DNA of 6,108 bases from Acidobacteriota bacterium (GTDB lineage Bacteria; Acidobacteriota; Blastocatellia; Pyrinomonadales; Pyrinomonadaceae), in the NCBI GenBank assembly GCA_023415725.1, contig JAEZJR010000335.1:1-6108 (forward strand), given 5' to 3'. Every line of letters begins with the position of its first letter. The first letter of the stretch is position 1. Positions 1 to 5,197 of the stretch are shown piece after piece. Position numbers and translations under genes: made by a program. The notes under the pieces were generated by a model. The model worked only from the letters and a program-made list of their open reading frames with translations, was not told where the DNA came from and did not search any database.

Positions 1-721
1 GGGCGACCTGCGCGTAGATCTTGAGCCCCGTCTCGGTCGAACCGGTGAACGACACTGCCTTAACTGCAGGATGGTTCAATATCTCGTCTCCCGCTTCACT
101 GCCAGAGCCGAGCACGAGATTCAGCACTCCCTTCGGCAGCCCCGCCTCGTTGAATATCTCCGTCAGCATCACCGCCGTGGCCGGCGTGAGCGTTGCTGGC
201 TTGAATACGACCGTGTTACCCGCAACAAGGGCAGGAGCGATCTTCCACGCCGGGATTGCAACCGGAAAATTCCACGGCGTGATGCACGCAACAACACCGT
301 GCGGCTCCTTAACCGTGTAAACGAAATTCGCTGGAAGCTCGGATGGAATGGTTTCACCCACCAGCCGCCGCGATTCGCCGGCGCAAAATTCCACCACGTT
401 GATCGCCCGGCTGAGTTCGCCCCTCGCTTCCGGTAGGGTCTTCCCTTCTTCTCGAGTAATCGCCGCCGCCAGTTCCTCTTTCCGCTCTTCCATCAACCGC
501 GCGGCACGAGCGACGATCCGTCCGCGGGCAGGTGCCGGCGTACGCCTCCATTCGGGAAATGCATCATACGCGGCCTCCACGGCCCGTCGGGCCACTTCGC
601 GGCTCGCGATCTGTATCTCGCCGATCACGTCATCCGTATTTGCCGGATTCAAGTTCGGGACGGTCTTACCCGAGGCGGATTCGACCCACTCCCCGTTGAT
701 GAAACTCTTATAAACAGGCAT
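1..721 (-). CDS. Aldehyde dehydrogenase, N-terminal half (partial)
   Basis: This gene encodes an NAD(P)-dependent aldehyde dehydrogenase, a cytosolic enzyme that oxidises an aldehyde to a carboxylic acid. 240 residues are visible, about half of the usual 480 or so. The protein opens MPVYKSFINGEWVES, a family-typical N-terminus that supports the start at 721. Visible landmarks are ITPWNF (147-152) with the oxyanion-hole Asn151, VVFKPA (171-176) with cofactor-binding Lys174, and the dinucleotide-binding FTGSTETG (225-232). The catalytic Cys and general-base Glu lie beyond base 1 and cannot be checked. The ITPWNFP-AIPAWKIAPAL stretch resembles the alpha-ketoglutaric semialdehyde dehydrogenase (YcbD-like) branch from memory. 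That branch works in sugar-acid breakdown, but the substrate is a guess. The gene is divergent from the acyl-CoA ligase at 886 and has its own promoter candidate. The family call is firm; the substrate is not. Confidence 0.95.
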   Translation of the reverse strand, partial: MPVYKSFINGEWVESASGKTVPNLNPANTDDVIGEIQIASREVARRAVEAAYDAFPEWRRTPAPARGRIVARAARLMEERKEELAAAITREEGKTLPEARGELSRAINVVEFCAGESRRLVGETIPSELPANFVYTVKEPHGVVACITPWNFPVAIPAWKIAPALVAGNTVVFKPATLTPATAVMLTEIFNEAGLPKGVLNLVLGSGSEAGDEILNHPAVKAVSFTGSTETGLKIYAQVA

Positions 722-748
722 AGAAATGCTTTTCGGAAACGTCTCGGA

Positions 749-777
749 AATATATGAGAAATCCTGCAAGAACGCAA
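749..777 (-). promoter_or_regulatory. Candidate sigma-70-type promoter for the aldehyde dehydrogenase
   Basis: On the minus strand, TTGCGT (772-777) is separated by exactly 17 bases from TATATT (749-754). The -10 box matches the consensus at five of six positions and the -35 box at three. The -10 box ends 27 bases before the ATG at 721, leaving a leader of about 20 bases. That leader contains GAAAAG, which could be a weak ribosome binding site. This is inferred from consensus matching only. Confidence 0.45.
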
Positions 778-787
778 TCTTTTGTAA

Positions 788-806
788 CGCCGGCACCTTG
801 CCGGCG
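788..806. repeat. Perfect GC-rich palindrome (REP-like hairpin)
   Basis: CGCCGGCA (788-795) and TGCCGGCG (799-806) are exact reverse complements around the three-base loop CCT. The element lies between two divergent genes, so it is not placed as a terminator for either, and no T-run follows it on either strand. Short palindromes of this style often occur as dispersed repeats in bacterial genomes. It is the only copy in this window, so calling it a repeat family member is inference. Confidence 0.55.
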
Positions 807-869
807 AGTGTGAATTTAGGACTCGGCGGCTTACCTTCTCCCGAATAGCGGTCCAGCACCGATAAAAGA

Positions 870-875
870 TATATT
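870..875 (+). promoter_or_regulatory. Possible -10 element just upstream of the acyl-CoA ligase
   Basis: TATATT at 870-875 sits in the only AT-rich patch before the ATG at 886. A start site about seven bases downstream would give a leader of only a few bases. There is no recognisable -35 box at 17 bases upstream and no clear Shine-Dalgarno sequence between this patch and the ATG. Confidence 0.25.
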
Positions 876-885
876 ATTCGCGTCG

Positions 886-2529
886 ATGGAGTATCCAAGC
901 ATCCCCGAACTCGTCCGGGCCCGCGTCGCCGAAACGCCCGACAAGCCTTTCCTTTTTTCAGAATCCGACGGCCGCTCGTGGACGTATTCGGAATTCGATA
1001 AGGCGGTGAAACGCACCGCCGCGATGCTCCGCGGGCGCGGCATCGATAAGGGCGACGTCGTCAGTTTGCTGCTCCCTAATTCGGCCGAATACATAGTCGC
1101 GTACTTCGCTTGCTGGCACATCGGCGCGATCGCCGGCCCCGTCAACTCTTTGCTGAAGCCGGAAGAGATCGAATGGGTCATCAGCAACTCCGAATCAAAA
1201 CTACTCTTATCAGAACCGTCGCTAGTAAGCGGCGGGTTGTCGCAGGCCAATGTCGAATTAGGGACACGCTCGTCGAACGCTTTCCCTGCGGCCACTAACA
1301 GTCCGGAAGGTAGGCTTGCCCCCGCATCCTCGGCTACCGCGATAGAAACCATCGCCTTTGGGATTCCCTACATCCCATTCGATGATCTTTCCTCCATCCC
1401 CGACGGCACAACCGAACCCGCCGCACTATCACCGGACGACGAAGCCATCATCATCTACACCTCCGGCACCACCGGCAAACCCAAGGGATGTCTGCTCACC
1501 CACGGCAACCTGATCGCAAACGCCCGACAGATCACAGAATGGCTCGGTTTCGGCCCGGACGACCGCCTCCTGACGGTAATGCCGCTCTTCCACATGAACG
1601 CCGTCACGGTCACCACCATGACGGCTCTTTACTGCGGCGGCTCAACGGTCGTCTCACCAAAATTTTCCGCCTCCCGCTTCTGGGACATCATCGACCGATA
1701 CCAGATCACGTCCTTCGGCTCCGTCGCCACGATGCTCTCGATGCTACTTAGCAGTGATCAGTGGCCAGTGGCCAGTCGCCAGAAAGAAGGACGCGACCAA
1801 CCACTGACCGCTGACCACCGACCACTGACAACTTCTCTCAGATTTGCAATGTGCGGTTCGGCTCCTGTTCCGGCGGAGGTGCTCAAGAGATTCGAAGAAA
1901 CCTTCGGCGTCCTCGTCGTCGAAGGGTACGGCCTTTCCGAATCCACCTGCCGTTCCACATTCAACCCGCCCAACGAGGGCCGTCGTCCCGGGTCCTGCGG
2001 ACGACCCATCGGCAACGAGATGAAGGTCTTCGATGATGACGACAACGAGGTGCCCGACGGCACCCTCGGCGAGATCGTCCTGCGCGGGCCGAACGTCTTC
2101 AAGGGCTATTTCAAGAACCCCGAAGCGACCGCCCAGGCGTTTCGCAGCGGATGGTTTCACACCGGCGACATCGGCTACCGTGATGCTGAAGGGTTCTTTT
2201 ACATCGCGGACCGCAAATCCGACATGATCATCCGCGGCGGCGAGAATATCTACCCCCGCGAGATCGACGATCTTCTCTACACCCACCCGGCTGTCGCCGC
2301 GGCCGCAGTCATCGGCGTCCCCGACGAACTCTACGGCGAAGAGGTCGCCGCCTTCGTCGTCCTTAACGAGGGCCAAGCGGCGAGCGAAAACGAGATGATC
2401 GACTTCTGTCGCCAGCACCTCGCCGACTACAAATGCCCCAAGACCATCCATTTTGTCCCCGATATCCCCAAAGGACCGACCGGCAAGCTCCTAAAACGCG
2501 AACTCGCCAGGCTCATCCGCGAGACCTGA
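886..2529 (+). CDS. AMP-binding acyl-CoA ligase (fatty-acid-CoA ligase family) with in-frame repeat insertion
   Basis: This class I adenylate-forming enzyme activates a carboxylic acid with ATP to an acyl-adenylate and then forms the CoA thioester. The core motifs are intact: the phosphate-binding loop YTSGTTGKPKG (191-201), GYGLSES (347-353), HTGD (425-428) with the ATP-ribose Asp428, the hinge region DRKSDMIIRGGENIYP starting at Asp442-Arg443, and the C-terminal PTGKLLKREL with catalytic Lys534. At 547 residues it is about 30 longer than typical long-chain acyl-CoA ligases. The excess falls in two places: residues 289-316, which are translated from a heptad inverted repeat, and roughly residues 110-157, which are low in family resemblance. 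The ATG at 886 gives a normal N-terminus, IPELVRARVAETPDKPFLF. No good Shine-Dalgarno sequence is present. The acid substrate cannot be read from the sequence; long- or medium-chain fatty acids or aryl acids are possible. The gene is divergent from the aldehyde dehydrogenase. Confidence 0.93.
   Translation: MEYPSIPELVRARVAETPDKPFLFSESDGRSWTYSEFDKAVKRTAAMLRGRGIDKGDVVSLLLPNSAEYIVAYFACWHIGAIAGPVNSLLKPEEIEWVISNSESKLLLSEPSLVSGGLSQANVELGTRSSNAFPAATNSPEGRLAPASSATAIETIAFGIPYIPFDDLSSIPDGTTEPAALSPDDEAIIIYTSGTTGKPKGCLLTHGNLIANARQITEWLGFGPDDRLLTVMPLFHMNAVTVTTMTALYCGGSTVVSPKFSASRFWDIIDRYQITSFGSVATMLSMLLSSDQWPVASRQKEGRDQPLTADHRPLTTSLRFAMCGSAPVPAEVLKRFEETFGVLVVEGYGLSESTCRSTFNPPNEGRRPGSCGRPIGNEMKVFDDDDNEVPDGTLGEIVLRGPNVFKGYFKNPEATAQAFRSGWFHTGDIGYRDAEGFFYIADRKSDMIIRGGENIYPREIDDLLYTHPAVAAAAVIGVPDELYGEEVAAFVVLNEGQAASENEMIDFCRQHLADYKCPKTIHFVPDIPKGPTGKLLKRELARLIRET
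1214..1345 (+). other. Atypical segment inside the ligase, possible second inserted element
   Basis: Residues about 110-154 of the ligase lack the helix-strand pattern usually found between the NSESKLLL strand and the phosphate-binding loop. They are rich in Ser, Ala, Asn and Pro instead. At the DNA level the segment opens with an imperfect hairpin: AACCGTCGC (1214-1222) pairs with GCGGCGGGTT (1229-1238) using one bulge and one G-T pair. A second complementary pair follows, CGCAGG (1241-1246) and CCTGCG (1285-1290). The linker is roughly a dozen residues longer than in a remembered B. subtilis homologue. This could be an inserted palindromic element or just a variable loop. Confidence 0.3.
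1751..1832. repeat. Heptad inverted-repeat element inserted in frame in the ligase
   Basis: Four consecutive seven-base units close to YCAGTGG run from 1751 to 1778 (GCAGTGA, TCAGTGG, CCAGTGG, CCAGTCG), followed by CCAG. After an 18-base spacer (1783-1800), four units of the complementary form run from 1801 to 1828 (CCACTGA, CCGCTGA, CCACCGA, CCACTGA). The two arms can fold back on each other with about 21 of 28 positions paired. The block is an exact number of codons in effect: it is translated as SDQWPVASRQ, a short middle, then PLTADHRPLTT, and the enzyme frame resumes with SLRFAMCGSAP. It replaces a loop that is normally about ten residues long. Repeats of this CAGTGG type are familiar to me as dispersed intergenic sequences in some bacteria, but I cannot search for copies here. 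Confidence 0.8.
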
Positions 2530-2534
2530 CCGTA

Positions 2535-2581
2535 AGCGGACGAGCGAGTCATGATCTTAAAACTCCGCACTTCCGTCCGCT
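2535..2581 (+). terminator. Weak possible terminator after the acyl-CoA ligase
   Basis: AGCGGACG (2535-2542) and CGTCCGCT (2574-2581) are perfect reverse complements, starting six bases after the stop codon. The loop is 31 bases long, with a possible inner GAGT/ACTC pair at 2546-2549 and 2562-2565. No T-run follows, so this is at best a poor intrinsic terminator or a transcript-end stabilising structure. Confidence 0.2.
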
Positions 2582-2699
2582 CCGCGACCGAAGAAAGCAA
2601 GAAAACCCGACGCCGGCCGGTGGAAATTCACGCAGTTCATGTCGATCCGCGAAAACCGGCATAGCGGTCAGCATGTCATCCGCGTCAAAATGGCCTCCC

Positions 2700-2716
2700 C
2701 GGGGATCGACTCCCCG
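2700..2716. other. Hairpin CGGGGA / TCCCCG
   Basis: CGGGGA (2700-2705) pairs with TCCCCG (2711-2716) around the loop TCGAC. An overlapping palindrome, TCCCCGGGGA, covers 2696-2705, so two alternative pairings compete. No T-run follows directly on the plus strand. Its function is unknown; it may be a transcription-end structure for the upstream gene or part of a structured leader. Confidence 0.35.
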
Positions 2717-2761
2717 TGGAAAAGCGTTCTTTGAAATTCAATTTGTAATGATCGCGGTCGT

Positions 2762-2802
2762 GCGAAGCGCGCGCTGGGACAGCAGGACGTGGGACGCTTC
2801 GC
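2762..2802. other. Stem-loop with 8-bp perfect stem and GGAC repeats in the loop
   Basis: GCGAAGCG (2762-2769) is exactly complementary to CGCTTCGC (2795-2802). The 25-base loop contains an inner hairpin, GCTG-GGA-CAGC (2773-2783), and three closely spaced GGAC units (GGGAC, AGGAC, GGGAC). It sits in the middle of the gene-free region, about 225 bases before the inositol-phosphate synthase start. It could be an RNA structure or a dispersed repeat; I do not recognise it as a named family. Confidence 0.45.
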
Positions 2803-2986
2803 GCAGTAATAACGGCCCTTCTACGCGATTTTGCGACGAGATCCGACCCAAATTCGTGTGCATTTCCTGCGGATCTGCGCAGCAAAATGGGCCGAATCGC
2901 ACCCGAAATGACGCGAACTGGACCCTCCCTGCACCGCTAAGGCAGGTGTTTGGACCTCTCGACGCATTTCGCACCAAATTCCGCTT

Positions 2987-3015
2987 TTGAGGGCTGACCG
3001 GCAAAGTTGTAAACT
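2987..3015 (+). promoter_or_regulatory. Candidate promoter of the inositol-phosphate synthase gene
   Basis: TTGAGG (2987-2992) and TAAACT (3010-3015) are separated by exactly 17 bases, and each matches the sigma-70 consensus at four of six positions. The -10 box ends only 11 bases before the ATG at 3027, so a start site at the usual distance gives a leader of about five bases or none. That agrees with the absence of a Shine-Dalgarno sequence. The -10 box overlaps a small hairpin, AAGTT-GTA-AACTT (3004-3016), which could also serve as a protein-binding site. Confidence 0.45.
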
Positions 3016-3026
3016 TACGCTTCTTT

Positions 3027-4199
3027 ATGGCGAATCGCATTTTGGGGATAGCCGTCGTAGGGGTTGGCGGGGCGGTCGGCACAACAATGGCGGCGGGCAT
3101 CGAGCTGTTAAAACAAGGCCTTATCGGCACCGAAGGCCTGCCGCTTGCGGAATTCATCGTCGAAGGCCTCGCTGATTACACCGACATCCGCATCGCCGGC
3201 TGGGATCTCTTCCCCGACCATCTCGCCAAAGCCGCCGAGCACCACGACGTTCTCACGCACAAACAATTTGTCGCGGTCGAGGGAGCTCTAAAACAGATCA
3301 AGCCCTGGCCCGCCGTCGGCGATGAGCGTTTCCTTTCGCTGATCGACGGCAACAACAAGATCGCTGCAAAGGGCCACCGTGCAACGATCGAACGCCTTCG
3401 ACCCGATCTCAAAAGCCTCGCAGAAACCTGCGATTCGGTCGTAGTTATCAACCTCGCCTCCACCGAAAAGCTCGCCGCTGAAGGAAACGAGGTTCTCAAC
3501 TCGATCGATGGCTTCGAAAAAGCCCTGGATGAAAATTCCCGTGATATTTCCCCCGCGATGCTTTACGCCTATGCGGCGATCGCCGAGGGCATCCCGTATG
3601 GCAACTTCACGCCGTCCGTAGCGGCGGACATCCCGGCCCTGATCGAATTTGCCGAACGGCAAGGCGTACCTATCGCCGGCAAGGACGGCAAGACCGGCCA
3701 AACGTTCATCAAGACCGTGCTCGCCCCTGCTTTACGCTCGAGGGCGCTGAAGGTCGACGGATGGTACTCAACGAACATCCTCGGCAACCGCGACGGGCTG
3801 GCGCTTTCTAACGAGGATTCGCTCGCGTCGAAGGTGAAAACGAAAAGCAGCGTGCTCGACGAAATCCTCGGCTACCCCGTCGAGGACCACATCGTCGACA
3901 TCAGGTACTACCGCCCGCGCGGAGATAATAAAGAGGCTTGGGACAACATCGATATCCGTGGCTTTCTCGGCCAACCGATGCAGATCAAGGTCAACTTCCT
4001 ATGCAAGGATTCCATCCTCGCCGCCCCCCTCGCCATCGAGATCGCCCGCTGCCTCGATCTGGCCAAACAACGCGGCAATCGCGGCATTCAGGAACAGCTT
4101 TCCGTCTTCTTCAAACTCCCGATGACCCGCGAAGGCCGGCCCGAACAGGCTTTCCACCGTCAGGAAGACCGCCTACTTTCCTGGTTGCAGCCTTCGTAA
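3027..4199 (+). CDS. ino1: myo-Inositol-1-phosphate synthase
   Basis: This enzyme converts D-glucose 6-phosphate to 1L-myo-inositol 1-phosphate by an NAD-dependent oxidation, aldol cyclisation and reduction, the committed step of inositol synthesis. The N-terminal Rossmann fold shows GVGGAVGTT (12-20). The family signature follows in order: GKDGKTGQT (218-226) with Lys222, NILGNRDG (250-257), KVKTKSSV (269-276) with Lys271 and Lys273, and NFLCKDSILAAPL (323-335) with Lys327; these lysines fall in the catalytic region of the family. At 390 residues it is a compact bacterial-type form, shorter than the roughly 500-residue eukaryotic enzyme. The ATG at 3027 places the Rossmann strand right at the N-terminus, as expected. 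There is no Shine-Dalgarno sequence, and a promoter lies unusually close. The gene overlaps the convergent TPR gene by 27 bases. The likely product use is inositol phospholipid or a compatible solute, but no phosphatase or lipid synthase is adjacent to decide this. Confidence 0.96.
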   Translation: MANRILGIAVVGVGGAVGTTMAAGIELLKQGLIGTEGLPLAEFIVEGLADYTDIRIAGWDLFPDHLAKAAEHHDVLTHKQFVAVEGALKQIKPWPAVGDERFLSLIDGNNKIAAKGHRATIERLRPDLKSLAETCDSVVVINLASTEKLAAEGNEVLNSIDGFEKALDENSRDISPAMLYAYAAIAEGIPYGNFTPSVAADIPALIEFAERQGVPIAGKDGKTGQTFIKTVLAPALRSRALKVDGWYSTNILGNRDGLALSNEDSLASKVKTKSSVLDEILGYPVEDHIVDIRYYRPRGDNKEAWDNIDIRGFLGQPMQIKVNFLCKDSILAAPLAIEIARCLDLAKQRGNRGIQEQLSVFFKLPMTREGRPEQAFHRQEDRLLSWLQPS

Positions 4200-5087
4200 T
4201 TCGGCCTCGGCTGCAATGTACCCGAAACTGGCCCACTGATCGCCGGCCGTGACATTCTTAAAGATCTCGATCGCCTTTGCGCGGTCGCCGTTGTAAAGAA
4301 AGAAATTCCCAAGGCCGTATCCGAGCGAAGCGGAACCCAGCGAATTCGCCTCTCCGGTGATCGACGATAGAAGGTCCTCAGCTTTCACTTCGTCGCGATT
4401 CAGCCTGATCAGCTTGAGGTAATCATCATTCTCGATCACCTCGACCTCGCCCGCGAATGGCTCCAGCAATTTGGCCGCTTCCTTTGCCTTCCCCATTCGC
4501 CGAAGCGTCATGTAATGCCAATAAGCTGTGGCGACACGCATGTCGTTGTTCTTTGAAACCCTCCACGCCTCCTGGTATGCCCGTTCGGCTCGCCTGAAGT
4601 CGCCTTTCAGGTAATAGGCCAGGCCAAGGTGGTACCAGATATTCGATTGCAGCGTACTCGTCGGAATGTTCCGTACGTTCGGCATTCCATCCGGCTCGAC
4701 CTCGTCCGGCTTGCCCTTCACAAGACGAGCCGCCCTTTCAAAATCCTTGATCGCGTCGTCGAAGCAGCGCAGCGTGATGTACCGATGCCCGCGGTGGCGA
4801 TAGAATCGGGCATCAGTCGGGAACTTACGGACCCCTTCGGTGAATATACGGATAGCTTCTTTGTATTCGCCAAGATATGCCGTCCGCCGCCCGTACCAGA
4901 TCATCTCTTCCGCGACGTTCGGGTTGCGATTATATGCTTCGCGGGCAACGGCTAGGTTCGCTCTGTAAGTCTCGACCGCAGCTCCCGAAAATTCCGGTTT
5001 CACCGGACGTGCGGCGTCAACGCAAGGCTGGGCCGCGATCGAGTGAACGGACAAGGCGATCACGGCCAGTGCGATTGGTAATCTCAT
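4173..5087 (-). CDS. Exported TPR-repeat protein of unknown function
   Basis: The 304-residue protein starts with a signal peptide (MRLPIALAVIALSVHSIAA, probable cleavage before Gln20), so it is probably periplasmic or secreted; no lipobox Cys is seen. The rest is helical, with tetratricopeptide-like pairs at about residues 60-90 (YGRRTAYLGEYKEAIRIFTEG), 94-122, 150-179 (YHLGLAYYLKGDFRRAERAY), 185-212 and 254-282. TPRs form a superhelical scaffold for protein binding; no catalytic domain is present. The ATG at 5087 is preferred because it gives an N-terminal signal peptide. An upstream in-frame ATG at 5204 would add 39 unremarkable residues and run over the start of the isomerase gene. The stop is TAG at 4175-4173, inside the end of ino1 on the other strand. 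Partner and process are unknown. Confidence 0.85.
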   Translation of the reverse strand: MRLPIALAVIALSVHSIAAQPCVDAARPVKPEFSGAAVETYRANLAVAREAYNRNPNVAEEMIWYGRRTAYLGEYKEAIRIFTEGVRKFPTDARFYRHRGHRYITLRCFDDAIKDFERAARLVKGKPDEVEPDGMPNVRNIPTSTLQSNIWYHLGLAYYLKGDFRRAERAYQEAWRVSKNNDMRVATAYWHYMTLRRMGKAKEAAKLLEPFAGEVEVIENDDYLKLIRLNRDEVKAEDLLSSITGEANSLGSASLGYGLGNFFLYNGDRAKAIEIFKNVTAGDQWASFGYIAAEAELRRLQPGK

Positions 5088-5094
5088 TCGCGGA

Positions 5095-5124
5095 ATGTTA
5101 CCAGCTATACGGCAGCCGCTCCAA
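5095..5124 (-). promoter_or_regulatory. Candidate promoter of the TPR gene
   Basis: On the minus strand, TTGGAG (5119-5124) is followed after 18 bases by TAACAT (5095-5100). The -10 box ends seven bases before the ATG at 5087, implying a leaderless or nearly leaderless transcript, and no Shine-Dalgarno sequence is seen. The -35 match is weak. If correct, it supports the 5087 start over the longer 5204 start. Confidence 0.3.
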
Positions 5125-5155
5125 AGTTCGGTACTCTTTGCTTTCGAAGGCGAGA

Positions 5156-5174
5156 TTGCGTGAAAATATCGCAA
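5156..5174. promoter_or_regulatory. Inverted repeat TTGCG-N9-CGCAA upstream of the isomerase gene
   Basis: TTGCG (5156-5160) and CGCAA (5170-5174) are exact reverse complements around an AT-rich nine-base centre, a shape typical of a dimeric regulator site. It lies 23 bases upstream of the pgi start and within the 110-base divergent region shared with the TPR gene. The left half extends to AGATTGCGT, which also occurs on the minus strand at 772-780, across the -35 box of the aldehyde dehydrogenase. The regulator is unknown. Confidence 0.3.
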
Positions 5175-5181
5175 CGCATTA

Positions 5182-5187
5182 AGGGAG
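5182..5187 (+). promoter_or_regulatory. Ribosome binding site of the isomerase gene
   Basis: AGGGAG (5182-5187) lies ten bases before the ATG at 5198. It is the clearest Shine-Dalgarno-like sequence in the window and fixes this start. An in-frame TAA at 5180-5182 rules out a longer N-terminus. Confidence 0.5.
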
Positions 5188-5197
5188 ATTTCGGTCG

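Larger units (their letters stand above)
2530..3026. other. Gene-free intergenic region with several hairpins
   Basis: This stretch lies between the ligase stop and the inositol-phosphate synthase start. Open frames exist on both strands, but they lack recognisable domains, have odd composition and run into the flanking genes, so I call none of them. What can be seen is an 8-base inverted pair at 2535/2574, a GGGGA hairpin at 2700-2716, a small palindrome TTGAA-A-TTCAA at 2731-2741, a stronger stem-loop at 2762-2802, a CCTGC/GCAGG pair at 2928-2946, and a promoter candidate at 2987-3015. An untranslated regulatory RNA cannot be excluded. Confidence 0.6.

Noticed and set aside
831..1352. A 173-codon open frame on the minus strand at the start of the ligase gene
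   Set aside because: It is antisense to the conserved N-terminal part of the ligase and has no recognisable domain. It only shows that the GC-rich third-position bias keeps the opposite strand open.
1751..1832. The heptad units considered as a CRISPR array
   Set aside because: Units are seven bases, contiguous without spacers, and occur in two opposite-facing blocks. CRISPR repeats are longer, in one orientation and separated by unique spacers.
1744..2451. A 235-codon open frame on the minus strand inside the ligase gene
   Set aside because: It is antisense to a strongly conserved AMP-binding core and shows the usual Val/Asp/Ala-rich mirror composition. It has no domain of its own, and part of it is the reverse reading of the heptad repeat.
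2690..2720. A tRNA T-arm-like stem with a GTCGATC loop on the minus strand
   Set aside because: The stem does not pair correctly in the T-arm register, and no anticodon arm, D arm or acceptor stem surrounds it.
2433..2990. A 185-codon plus-strand open frame covering the ligase end and the intergenic region
   Set aside because: It begins inside the ligase in another frame, has erratic Arg/Ser/Pro-rich composition with no domain, and runs through several hairpins. It looks like chance openness.
2738..3157. A 139-codon minus-strand open frame over the intergenic region and the start of ino1
   Set aside because: It begins antisense to the conserved NAD-binding motif of ino1, and the intergenic part has no protein-like pattern.
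3288..3701. Minus-strand open frames within ino1
   Set aside because: They are antisense to a complete, motif-rich enzyme and carry no recognisable domain.
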